Positions 32,642-40,104 of a DNA stretch of 64,000 nucleotides are shown here, one piece after another. Source of the DNA: Desulforhopalus singaporensis (GTDB lineage: Bacteria; Desulfobacterota; Desulfobulbia; Desulfobulbales; Desulfocapsaceae); NCBI RefSeq assembly GCF_900104445.1, contig NZ_FNJI01000008.1, positions 1 through 64,000 on the forward strand, in the 5' to 3' direction. A model generated the notes under the pieces. It saw only the letters and a list, made by a program, of their open reading frames with translations, did no database searches and was not told the origin of the DNA. Position numbers and translations under genes: made by a program. Position 1 is the stretch's first letter. The number at the start of each line of letters is the position of its first letter.

Positions 32642-34612
32642 GTGTTGACTTCCCCTGGGGCTCCCCCAACATACCATGTAAAACAGTTGCCGACATGGAT
32701 GCGGAAATTGCCATCGCATATTCGCACTGGTTTTGACTGCACGACTTCTTTTTCAATATCTGAAAGAAGAGCTTATCGCAGAGCGAAAAAGATCCTGCCG
32801 TCCGAGTGGTGCGAAAAGTACCGTTTTATTACCCAGGGATCTATGGCCGGATCGCTGATGAAAATGGAGGTAACGCCCCATGTGGTCGGCCAGCTGGACG
32901 CAGCCGATCGTCCATTTGTCCGGTGTGTTGTTGTCTGCGCGGGGCCTCAGTCGGCAAAATCTACCATGGTCGACAGCTATATGGGCTACAGAATGGACAG
33001 GGCTCCAGGTCCTGCCCTTTCCGTTTATCCGGACAAGCTTACGGCGGAAAAGAATTGCCGTAAACGTATCCATACCATGATCGATATGTCTCCTCGGCTG
33101 CGCCGTCTGAAGACAGGTAACCGTGATGACATAACCAACTTGAGCGTTAAGTTGTCGACGATGGAGTTTCTTATGGGGTGGTCCGGATCTGCTATTTCCC
33201 TTTCAAACGAATCGATCATGCTGCTCGATCTGCAGGAGGTCGACAAATATCCGGAGTCGCCGAACAAAAAAGAGGCTGGCACTATCGAGGTTGCCGAAAC
33301 CAGGGTTATAGCTTTTCCCAACAGCTATAAAATTTTTATCACATCAACTCCGACAACGGAAAACGGCCCGATCTGGCAAGCGCTGACAGTTGAGTGCGAG
33401 GTCATATACGATTACTACGCAAAATGCCCATATTGCGGGAAAGTGCAGCATATGGTGTTTGAAAACATCAAGTGGCCGAAAGGAGATGACGGTCATTCTA
33501 TCGACTACAGGGACATTTTCCGGGAAAAACTTGCGTGGTATGAATGTGAGGAATGCTCGGCGAAATGGAGTGATTACGATCGGAACCAGGCTATCCAGAC
33601 AAAGTCATGGTATGAGCGTCGATCAGACGGAAAGCGCGGGCTGAAACTCGAAGAGCACCTTGAAAAATTTCGTCCGGCATATATCGGTTTCCACCAGCCA
33701 AGCTGGATTTCTTCCCGCGTATCGCTGTCGAAGGTCGCTGCAGACTGGTTGCGGATAAAGGACCCGAGAAGGGATAAAAACCAGCAACGGAAAGCTCGAA
33801 AAAATTTCTATAACAAACATAAAGCCGAGGCATGGCTTGAGCGTGAGGTGACCAGAACCGACGATATGCTTCTGGCTTTGAAAGATGATCGCCCTGCAGG
33901 TGTTGTTCCCGGGAAAAACAAGGTTGCCGGCTTAGTCTTTGGGGCAGATACGCAGGACGACGGTTTCTGGTATTCCATTTACGCTATCGGTTACGGCAAG
34001 GTGCCTGAGCGGTGGCTGGTGCAGGATGGATTTGTTTTTTCCTTTGACGATCTGGAGGCTGTCCTCTGGGAGAATGTTTACAAGGATACGGACGGGAACA
34101 TTTATCCTGTGCAGTTTGGGCTCCTTGACTCAATGGGGCACCGGACAAGTGAAGTTTATGATTTTTGCGATGGTTTCCCAGGATTGATATTGCCGTCAAA
34201 AGGTGAGCGCACAATGGCAACTCCCTATAATTATGCCGATGTGGAATTCTACCCCGGAACTGAAAAGAAAAAATTCCCAGGAAACCTTAAACGGGTACGG
34301 GTTAACACCACCCATTATAAGGACAAGCTTGACGGATTGTTCCGGGTGAAAGCGGCGGATCCTGGAGCGCTCCGGTTTCACTCCGAAATATCAGAAGACT
34401 TTGTCTTTCAGATGCTTGCTGAAGAACGGGACGAAAACGGGGTCTGGGTGAATGACAAAAACCGTGCAAACCATCAGTGGGACTGCGGCGTTCTTGCCCT
34501 GGTTGCCGCTGATATCAAGGGTATCCGGTTCTGGCCTACTCCGGAAGAAGCGCAGCAGGTGGTGAAGCCAATAAGGCAGAGAAAACAGAAACAAAAAAGG
34601 CAGAGGTGGTAA
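32642..34612 (+). CDS. Large terminase subunit, lambda GpA family
   Basis: A 656-aa protein. The ATPase half has a GpA-type Walker A with A for G (AGPQSAKST, about residues 100-108) and a Walker B region LLDLQEVDKYPES near 192-203. A zinc-ribbon-like cysteine pair set (CPYC near 262, CEEC near 302) is typical of GpA. The nuclease half starts near residue 425 (GLVFGADTQDDGFWYS, with the first Asp) and continues FGLLDSMGHRTSEV. It cuts and packages DNA into the prohead. The start is GTG, with GGAGGTAAAGC directly before it. Confidence 0.92.
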   Translation: MLTSPGAPPTYHVKQLPTWMRKLPSHIRTGFDCTTSFSISERRAYRRAKKILPSEWCEKYRFITQGSMAGSLMKMEVTPHVVGQLDAADRPFVRCVVVCAGPQSAKSTMVDSYMGYRMDRAPGPALSVYPDKLTAEKNCRKRIHTMIDMSPRLRRLKTGNRDDITNLSVKLSTMEFLMGWSGSAISLSNESIMLLDLQEVDKYPESPNKKEAGTIEVAETRVIAFPNSYKIFITSTPTTENGPIWQALTVECEVIYDYYAKCPYCGKVQHMVFENIKWPKGDDGHSIDYRDIFREKLAWYECEECSAKWSDYDRNQAIQTKSWYERRSDGKRGLKLEEHLEKFRPAYIGFHQPSWISSRVSLSKVAADWLRIKDPRRDKNQQRKARKNFYNKHKAEAWLEREVTRTDDMLLALKDDRPAGVVPGKNKVAGLVFGADTQDDGFWYSIYAIGYGKVPERWLVQDGFVFSFDDLEAVLWENVYKDTDGNIYPVQFGLLDSMGHRTSEVYDFCDGFPGLILPSKGERTMATPYNYADVEFYPGTEKKKFPGNLKRVRVNTTHYKDKLDGLFRVKAADPGALRFHSEISEDFVFQMLAEERDENGVWVNDKNRANHQWDCGVLALVAADIKGIRFWPTPEEAQQVVKPIRQRKQKQKRQRW

Positions 34613-34807
34613 ATGTCTGGGCTTGTTGGCATGAAGGCAATCTGTAACCATATGGGGCAGTCAGAGACCACTGTTTTAAAGCTCATCAGACAGGAAGGGT
34701 TTCCGGCAGTAAAGGTGTGCGGGACTTGGAATTCTGATTCGAGTGAGATTGAGGCGTGGCGAAAAGATAAAATCAGGATCGCAAGGGAAAATAATAATCA
34801 AAAATAA
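34613..34807 (+). CDS. Small HTH protein after terminase
   Basis: A 64-aa protein, MKAICNHMGQSETTVLKLIR then FPAVKVCGTWNSDSSEIEAW, the AlpA/excisionase-type winged helix (HTH_17). The ATG directly follows the terminase stop (TAAATG). It may regulate the late operon or act in packaging-site recognition, as such small HTH genes often lie next to terminase genes. Confidence 0.65.
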   Translation: MSGLVGMKAICNHMGQSETTVLKLIRQEGFPAVKVCGTWNSDSSEIEAWRKDKIRIARENNNQK

Positions 34808-34958
34808 TTAAAGGTATTTCTTCTTGTCGGTATTAATAAAATAATGTAGCATTCCTCAACCACTCAGAAGTAACGGTTCCATAAAATTCGGCATTTAACG
34901 GTATGTTTTTTATGGTTTTTAATCCTAACTTTAACCAAACTTGGGAGATAAGATCGTT

Positions 34959-35441
34959 ATGAAAAAAGATAATGAAGAACAAAAAGTAAATGATCCTGGC
35001 AGACGCTCGGCTTTAAAGAAAATGGCTGTAGGTGCAGGTGCCGTAGCAGGAATAAGTTTACTGCCTGATAAGTGGTCTATCCCAGTCGTGGAATCAATTG
35101 TTGTGCCAGCTCACGCAGAGACTAGCGGACCAGCTCCTCTCCCAAGTGTTACAGTTACTATTATTAATAATAGTTCCCTTGGTGTCGGTTTCGACTATAC
35201 AGGCCCCAGTGGCACAGAAGAGGTTGGGAATCTTGCCACACTTTCAAGCCTGACTGTTCAAGCAAAGCCATTAAGCGAAATGATAATACATCCAGAGGGC
35301 CATGTTGGCTTTTTGGATTACGTAGGTGATGGTGTAGCCAGCACTTTGGTTATTGACATATCCGCGACCGAAAGCCGTTTTATAGGTAATCTAGGACCTG
35401 GTGCTAGCGGAACTGTTACTATTACTGATAGTCGAGGTTAA
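34959..35441 (+). CDS. Tat-signal protein of the LPxKW...PAHAxTSG family (copy B)
   Basis: A 160-aa protein. NDPGRRSALKKMAVGAGAVAG is a twin-arginine signal, followed by LLPDKWSIPVVESIVVPAHA and ETSG. The spacing and residues match copy A at 16666-17196 (both NPxRRxAxK and LPxKWxxPxVxxIxxPAHAxTSG). The remaining part is a different beta-rich domain (VTIINNSSLGVGFDYTG; LVIDISATESRF). ATG 34959 is chosen over TTG 34941 because GGGAGATAAGATCGTT serves as ribosome site. It is cargo between packaging and head genes, with its own terminator. Confidence 0.7.
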   Translation: MKKDNEEQKVNDPGRRSALKKMAVGAGAVAGISLLPDKWSIPVVESIVVPAHAETSGPAPLPSVTVTIINNSSLGVGFDYTGPSGTEEVGNLATLSSLTVQAKPLSEMIIHPEGHVGFLDYVGDGVASTLVIDISATESRFIGNLGPGASGTVTITDSRG

Positions 35442-35550
35442 AGGCGATGGGGGCAACGGAAGTTCTATGGGTTGCTTAGGTCGTATAGGAAAAATTCAAC
35501 CTAACCTAAGATGTGTCCTTCCATTATCCGCAGCTTGCCGCCAAAAAGAT

Positions 35551-35592
35551 AATAAACCATTGAACCCTCAGTTTGAGAGTTAATGGTTTATT
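35551..35592 (+). terminator. Terminator after Tat-signal gene
   Basis: An 11-bp stem, AATAAACCATT (35551-35561) with AATGGTTTATT (35582-35592). A and T at the stem ends let it work on either strand. Confidence 0.75.
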
Positions 35593-35601
35593 TACAGACT
35601 C

Positions 35602-35636
35602 GCCGACGCATCTTTCCAAACGATACGTCGGCTTTT
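35602..35636. terminator. Second hairpin terminator
   Basis: The stem GCCGACG (35602-35608) with CGTCGGC (35626-35632) is followed by TTTT on the plus strand. On the minus strand it lies after the Lys-rich protein gene, so it may close either unit. Confidence 0.55.
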
Positions 35637-35697
35637 AAAGTCGTGTTGCTGGCTATCCAGAAAGCTTCAAAAAGGCAGTTAAGTTATACAGAATTAT

Positions 35698-35832
35698 TTA
35701 CAGAGTCGTTTCGGTTTCGTCGTCTGACGTTTTCCGCTTTCCCTGCTGTTTTCGCTGCTGTTTCTCTTCTTTCTTCTTTTTCTTCGCGAGTTCTTTCTGG
35801 CGCTTTTCGTACGAATAATTATTTCTGGTCAA
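35698..35832 (-). CDS. Lys-rich small protein downstream of cold-shock gene
   Basis: A 44-aa protein, MTRNNYSYEKRQKELAKKKK followed by KEEKQQRKQQ and an acidic end. AGGAGGGAGTC stands right before a TTG start. I associate the pattern YSFEKRQKELAKKKKKEEK with a small conserved protein often found near csp genes in deltaproteobacteria. Function unknown; its charge suggests RNA or ribosome contact. It lies 103 nt after the cold-shock gene on the same strand. Confidence 0.65.
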   Translation of the reverse strand: MTRNNYSYEKRQKELAKKKKKEEKQQRKQQGKRKTSDDETETTL

Positions 35833-35935
35833 GACTCCCTCCTGTATTTATGGTTTGTAATCGGAAACTCTGTCTTGAACCACCCCCAAATACCCCTGCA
35901 GATCGCCGAGGTATTTACGTGCTTCCGTGCAGGTC

Positions 35936-36139
35936 TTATTTTTTCTGGACAACATTTGCCGCAGCCGGGCCTTTTGGTCCCTCGACAATGTCAAAGGTGA
36001 CCTCAGCCCCCTCAGTAAGGGTTTTAAACCCTTGTGCCTGAATTGCAGAATGATGAACAAAGATGTCCTCGCCCCCTTCCTGCTCAATAAAACCAAAACC
36101 CTTTGCATCATTGAACCATTTAACTATTCCTTTAGCCAT
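35936..36139 (-). CDS. Cold-shock protein, CspA family
   Basis: A 67-aa protein with the single OB-fold cold-shock domain. RNP1 is KGFGFIEQ and RNP2 is DIFVHHSAI; the N-terminus is [20 protein letters not shown]. It binds single-stranded nucleic acid and melts RNA structure at low temperature. AAGAGGAGTAATACAAA precedes the ATG. It lies 102 nt downstream of a DEAD-box RNA helicase on the same strand, a functional pairing (RNA chaperone plus helicase), and the cluster is inside the prophage. Confidence 0.95.
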   Translation of the reverse strand: MAKGIVKWFNDAKGFGFIEQEGGEDIFVHHSAIQAQGFKTLTEGAEVTFDIVEGPKGPAAANVVQKK

Positions 36140-36160
36140 TTTGTATTACTCCTCTTTCTT

Positions 36161-36173
36161 GGGGATATACCCC
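36161..36173 (-). promoter_or_regulatory. Short hairpin in csp leader
   Basis: GGGG-TATAT-CCCC lies 22-34 nt upstream of the csp ATG, just before its ribosome site. It may influence temperature-dependent translation. Confidence 0.35.
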
Positions 36174-36241
36174 TTTCTTGATAATAGTCGAAATATCTCA
36201 CTGAAATTTCGACACTTTGTGTTGATTTTCTGATGAAAATG

Positions 36242-37489
36242 CTATCTCAGTGCAGGTTTACGTACTCCGAAATCAAAAGTACATGCCCTTCTGCGACGGC
36301 TTTTCCCTCTGTTTATTTGTTTTACCGTAGTTTGTTGTTCCTCTCCAGCAGGAAGTGTTTTAACCTTGCTTTCGAGAGCCTCTGGGGGATGCTCAGCACG
36401 GCTTATCTTCTTGCCAAGACTACGTTCAATGGTGGAAATCATCTTCATGTCTTGAGGCTCCGCAAAGGTCATAGCCAGACCAGTACGATTGGCTCGTCCT
36501 GTCCTGCCCGTTCGATGAGTATAGGTTTCGACGGTGTCTGGCATATCGTAATTTATGACAAAAGAGACATCGTCGACATCGATTCCCCGCGCGGCAATAT
36601 CAGTTGCCACCAGAATCCTGTATGTGCCGTTTCGAAAACCATCCATGGCCTGCTGCCTTTTGCTTTGAGACATATTGCCCTGGAGCGCAATAGCATTAAA
36701 ACCGACTTTCTCCAGAATCCCGGCCAGACTTCGTGCCTTGTGTTTTGTTCGGGTGAAGACCAGGGTACAGGCGTTGCCGCCTTCGGCAAGAATGTTTTTC
36801 AGCAGGGCGTTTTTTTCCCCTTTAGAAACCTGATACAGGGAATGGGAAATTGTTGCCGCAGGAAGAGTATGACTGACCTGCACCGATACAGGGTTATGCA
36901 GAATATCCTGGGCCAGAGAACGAATAGCCTGGGGCATCGTCGCAGAAAAAACAAGTGATTGGCGTTTTTTGGGAAGCTGCCGGATTATCCGCTTTATATC
37001 AGGGAGAAAGCCCTTATCGAACATGTGGTCGGCTTCATCCAGAACCAGAACCTCGACAGAACGTAGATCAAAGTGCTTTTCATTCAGGAGGTCGATCAAA
37101 CGCCCCGGACAGGCAACTAGAATATCTACTCCGTTGCGAATAGCTCTGATCTGCGGCTGTTTACCTACGCCACCGTAAACGACTGCGCTCTTCAGACCGG
37201 TCTTTTTAGCCATTTTGATAATGTTCTCATTGATCTGTTCCGCCAGTTCCCTGGTTGGTGCAACAATGAGGGCCCGGATTCCCTTCCTGGGGCTCTGGAG
37301 CAATACCTGTAAGAGTGGTAATACAAAAGCCGCTGTCTTGCCGGTACCTGTCTGGGCCAGGCCGAGCACGTCGTGGCCTGCCAAAATTTGAGGGATAGCT
37401 TCCTTCTGGATTGGGGTTGGAGATGTGTAACCGCAAGCTGCAATGCCTGCGTTGATTTTAGGGTCAAATTGAAAGTGGTTAAAACTCAT
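36242..37489 (-). CDS. DEAD-box ATP-dependent RNA helicase, RhlE-like
   Basis: A 415-aa protein with all core motifs: Q motif (FDPKINAGIAACGYTSPTPIQ), Walker A AQTGTGKT, PTRELA, DEAD in VLDEADHMFD, SAT, and in the second half FTRTKHKA, TDIAARGID and HRTGRTGR. The C-terminus is a short basic tail (RGKSRRRRACTFDFG). It unwinds RNA, often at low temperature or in ribosome assembly. It heads a minus-strand group helicase - csp - Lys-rich protein lying between phage terminase and portal genes. It is host-type, not a known phage structural gene. Confidence 0.93.
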   Translation of the reverse strand: MSFNHFQFDPKINAGIAACGYTSPTPIQKEAIPQILAGHDVLGLAQTGTGKTAAFVLPLLQVLLQSPRKGIRALIVAPTRELAEQINENIIKMAKKTGLKSAVVYGGVGKQPQIRAIRNGVDILVACPGRLIDLLNEKHFDLRSVEVLVLDEADHMFDKGFLPDIKRIIRQLPKKRQSLVFSATMPQAIRSLAQDILHNPVSVQVSHTLPAATISHSLYQVSKGEKNALLKNILAEGGNACTLVFTRTKHKARSLAGILEKVGFNAIALQGNMSQSKRQQAMDGFRNGTYRILVATDIAARGIDVDDVSFVINYDMPDTVETYTHRTGRTGRANRTGLAMTFAEPQDMKMISTIERSLGKKISRAEHPPEALESKVKTLPAGEEQQTTVKQINRGKSRRRRACTFDFGVRKPALR

Positions 37490-37759
37490 AATGTCCTATA
37501 ATGTTTCGTGATAAGGATCTGCAGACCGAATATTTTCCAGTCTGATGAAATCCTTTGTAAAGTCAAATAAATACGTGTTTTTTTGAAAATGATTTTAGAC
37601 GAACGAATGGTCTTGTAACTTCTGCAATATCCGTCTTGGGTAAAATTTGATCAAACGTCATGCCCTGCACTTTCGTGATGAAACAAAGCAAGTGGTTTGA
37701 TGGTATGCTGAATGTGAAATTGATTGCGGAACTCGGTTGCTAAAGTGACGATAAAGATC

Positions 37760-37801
37760 GTATGGTGCTGTAAGTATTCAGTATGGTGCTGTAAATATTT
37801 A
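37760..37801. repeat. Tandem 21-bp duplication
   Basis: Two adjacent copies of GTATGGTGCTGTAA(G/A)TATT(C/T)A, differing at two positions. They lie about 270 nt upstream of the helicase start. Confidence 0.8.
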
Positions 37802-38315
37802 ATAAGTGCTTCAAGAATAACTAACAACGCGAGTAAAACAACGAGGTTGGCACGAAAGACCTGAAGAAATGGATGACTACTTAATTGTCTGATGCGACTA
37901 TAGCCTTTTTTTTCGAATGTGCAAGTAATTATTATGCAGTAAATATTATTATATCCTTTTGCAAAGTGTTTTTGCTATGTCGTTGCGACAAGCATACCTA
38001 ATATCTACGTCGCTTGCCTTTTTTCTGAGGCTTGGTTTCATTGCATATCAGATTTTTAAATAATAACTGTAGGTTAGAAATATTTTTGATCGTGTATTTT
38101 TAGAAACTGATTGTTGAATTTAACTTTGCCAGAATGAAGGTACTCAGTCCAGTCTTTCCCTTTGCCTTAAGATACTTCCTTTTTTTTGTAGGCCGTACTC
38201 TGAAACCATGGTTACGAAGTAGTTCGGTCTGTTGAAAGACTTTTCAGCAAGACCGGTCCGGCCCAGCCGCGCAAGAGGCAAATCGTGGATTTCCAAAACC
38301 TTGTCAACCGTAAAA

Positions 38316-38366
38316 ACCGGTAAATACCGGTAAATACCCATCTCTGACCGGTAAATACCGGTAAAT
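38316..38366. repeat. Four ACCGGTAAAT repeats in two tandem pairs
   Basis: ACCGGTAAAT occurs at 38316, 38326, 38347 and 38357: two head-to-tail pairs with starts 31 bp apart, close to three helical turns. They end 92 nt before the first head gene, so a regulator could bind here to control the late operon. Confidence 0.8.
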
Positions 38367-38458
38367 TTCCAAACCAGCCAAAAACGGCATGTATAATCGC
38401 TCCAAGCAAGTTGTGAAAAAAATACACAATATTTTTCATAAACAAAGGAGCGACGCAA

Positions 38459-38680
38459 ATGGCATTTACTCAGACGGATATTGACAATATCGAAAGGGCT
38501 TTGGTCGATGTTGCCCTCGGTAAGCGTGTCACCTCAATTACAATTGACGGTGATCGAACCGATTTTGCCGATGGCGCGACTATTAATCAGCTTAAATCAC
38601 TCCTTGCTTTAGTAAAATCCTCCGTCGCAGGTTCAAGTTTTTCCCCACGCACTATCGCCAAACATGGGAGGCGCAGATAA
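38459..38680 (+). CDS. gpW-like head-tail joining protein
   Basis: A 73-aa protein. Residues 5-40 (TDIDNIERALVDVALGKRVT then DGDRTDFADGATINQLKSLL) fit the gpW fold: a helix, a two-strand hairpin that carries the basic-residue turn, and a second helix. In lambda, gpW closes the head after packaging. AAGGAGCGACGCAA precedes the ATG. Its stop overlaps the portal ATG (TAATG). Confidence 0.75.
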   Translation: MAFTQTDIDNIERALVDVALGKRVTSITIDGDRTDFADGATINQLKSLLALVKSSVAGSSFSPRTIAKHGRRR

Positions 38681-40104
38681 TGGGTTCTGTCGTCTCGTTG
38701 AAAGATTTTAAACGTTACGCTGCCGGCAAGCCCAGCCGTTCCGGTGGTGACTGGCGACCTGTTGATAGCGGAATCAACGACCTAATCTCCATGGCCGGTC
38801 CTACCGTCCGGGCCAAGGTCCGGCAGCTTATCCGTGATTTTCCATATTTTGCCAGAGCCAAGAGAATTATCACCGACTTTACCGTCGGAGAGGGAATTTC
38901 GCTGCAGTCCAGGGCAAGTGGGGCTGATGGCAAATATAACAAAAGACTGGCGCAGCAGATCGAGGATGGCTATCGCTGGTTTTGCGATGAGGCTGATATT
39001 GCAGGAAAACTGCATCTCAAGGAGATGGAGCGTCTCTCCCGTGATCAGGATACCGAATGCGGCGAATATTTTTACATTAAAACCAGGTCAAAAAACAGGA
39101 ATCGCTATGTTCCCCTGGCTCTGCAGATGTATGAGGCCGACTGGCTGACAACGTATGGCGCACAAGTTAAAAACCGTAATCACAGAATAGAGCAGGGTGT
39201 CGAATTTCACGCCGAAACCGGGGAAGTAAAAGCGTATCATTTTACCGACCCTAATGGTTACGGCAAGCCGCAGCGCATCGAGGCCGACCAGGTGATCCAT
39301 GGGTTTGAGACGCTACGTCCCGGCCAGCTACGTGGGATTTCCCCTTTTACTCCAGGAGTTATCGTCACCGAAGATCTCAAGGACTGTATGGAAGGGGAGA
39401 TTGATGGCTTTAAGTACGCCTCCAAATGGCTGGCAATAGTCAAGTCGATGGACCCGGTGGCCCGGCAGAAAGCGCTGACAACAAAAGAGGCGAATTTTCT
39501 CCAACCAATAGAAGAGCTGGAGAACGGCATTATCGAATATGTCAATCCTGGCGAAGATGTGCATTTGATGGCTAACCCCAGGCCGTCCGGCAACCTGGAA
39601 CCGTTTGTCCGTCTCATTCTCTCCATGCTTTCGGTCTCAACCGGTGTTCCATATGAACTGCTTTCCGGTGATTATCATTGTCTGAACTGGGCTGTTATCA
39701 AGGTTGTCCGGGCTGATTTCAAGCATGTACTAAAGCCTGTATCTGCTCGCCACATCCGTCAGAACTGTCAGCCGATATTCAGGGCGTTTATGGACGACGC
39801 GGTTCTTTCCAACCGACTGAATATTCCAGGATACTTCTTTAATCCATATCCCTATCTGAAAGCTGTCTGGCAGCCGCCTGTCGCCGATCCGGTGGACAAA
39901 CTGCGGGATGTGAAAGCCGACATTGAGGAAATGCAACAGAACCTGCGCTCGCCGCAGGAGGTTGTGGCGGCAAGAGGACGTCAGCTTGAAGATGTTCTCG
40001 ACGAGATCGCCGACGCCAAGAAGATGATGAAAGACCGTGGACTTACTATGGAAGAGGTTTCTACGGCCCTGGCCAATAACCCGGCAGCATTACAAAAGGA
40101 TTGA
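38680..40104 (+). CDS. Phage portal protein, lambda family
   Basis: A 474-aa protein of the lambda gpB type. IRDFPYFARAKRIITDFTVG and YEADWLTTYG are characteristic, as is the central part FETLRPGQLRGISPFTPGVI, followed by SVSTGVPYELLSGDYHCLNW and VRADFKHVLKPVSARHI. Twelve copies form the DNA channel at the head vertex. The start overlaps gpW and the end overlaps the protease/capsid gene by 4 nt (ATGA), so the head genes are tightly coupled. Confidence 0.9.
   Translation: MGSVVSLKDFKRYAAGKPSRSGGDWRPVDSGINDLISMAGPTVRAKVRQLIRDFPYFARAKRIITDFTVGEGISLQSRASGADGKYNKRLAQQIEDGYRWFCDEADIAGKLHLKEMERLSRDQDTECGEYFYIKTRSKNRNRYVPLALQMYEADWLTTYGAQVKNRNHRIEQGVEFHAETGEVKAYHFTDPNGYGKPQRIEADQVIHGFETLRPGQLRGISPFTPGVIVTEDLKDCMEGEIDGFKYASKWLAIVKSMDPVARQKALTTKEANFLQPIEELENGIIEYVNPGEDVHLMANPRPSGNLEPFVRLILSMLSVSTGVPYELLSGDYHCLNWAVIKVVRADFKHVLKPVSARHIRQNCQPIFRAFMDDAVLSNRLNIPGYFFNPYPYLKAVWQPPVADPVDKLRDVKADIEEMQQNLRSPQEVVAARGRQLEDVLDEIADAKKMMKDRGLTMEEVSTALANNPAALQKD

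Larger units (their letters stand above)
37490..38458. other. Long gap upstream of head operon
   Basis: About 970 bp between the helicase start and the gpW-like gene. A minus-strand frame (38144-38458) has no family support. It holds two sets of tandem repeats (37760-37801 and 38316-38366), probably part of the divergent promoter area for the helicase and the head operon. Confidence 0.45.

Noticed and set aside
35848-36111. 87-codon frame overlapping the cold-shock gene in another phase
   Set aside because: It is a shadow of csp; the true downstream gene is the separate 44-codon Lys-rich frame at 35698-35832.
38316-38366. CRISPR-like array
   Set aside because: The repeats are only 10 bp and arranged in tandem pairs without unique spacers; no cas genes in the window.
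38144-38458. 104-codon minus-strand frame upstream of the head operon
   Set aside because: It runs through the ACCGGTAAAT repeats, which produce its low-complexity stretch (TGIYR, IYRYL). No ribosome site or family seen.
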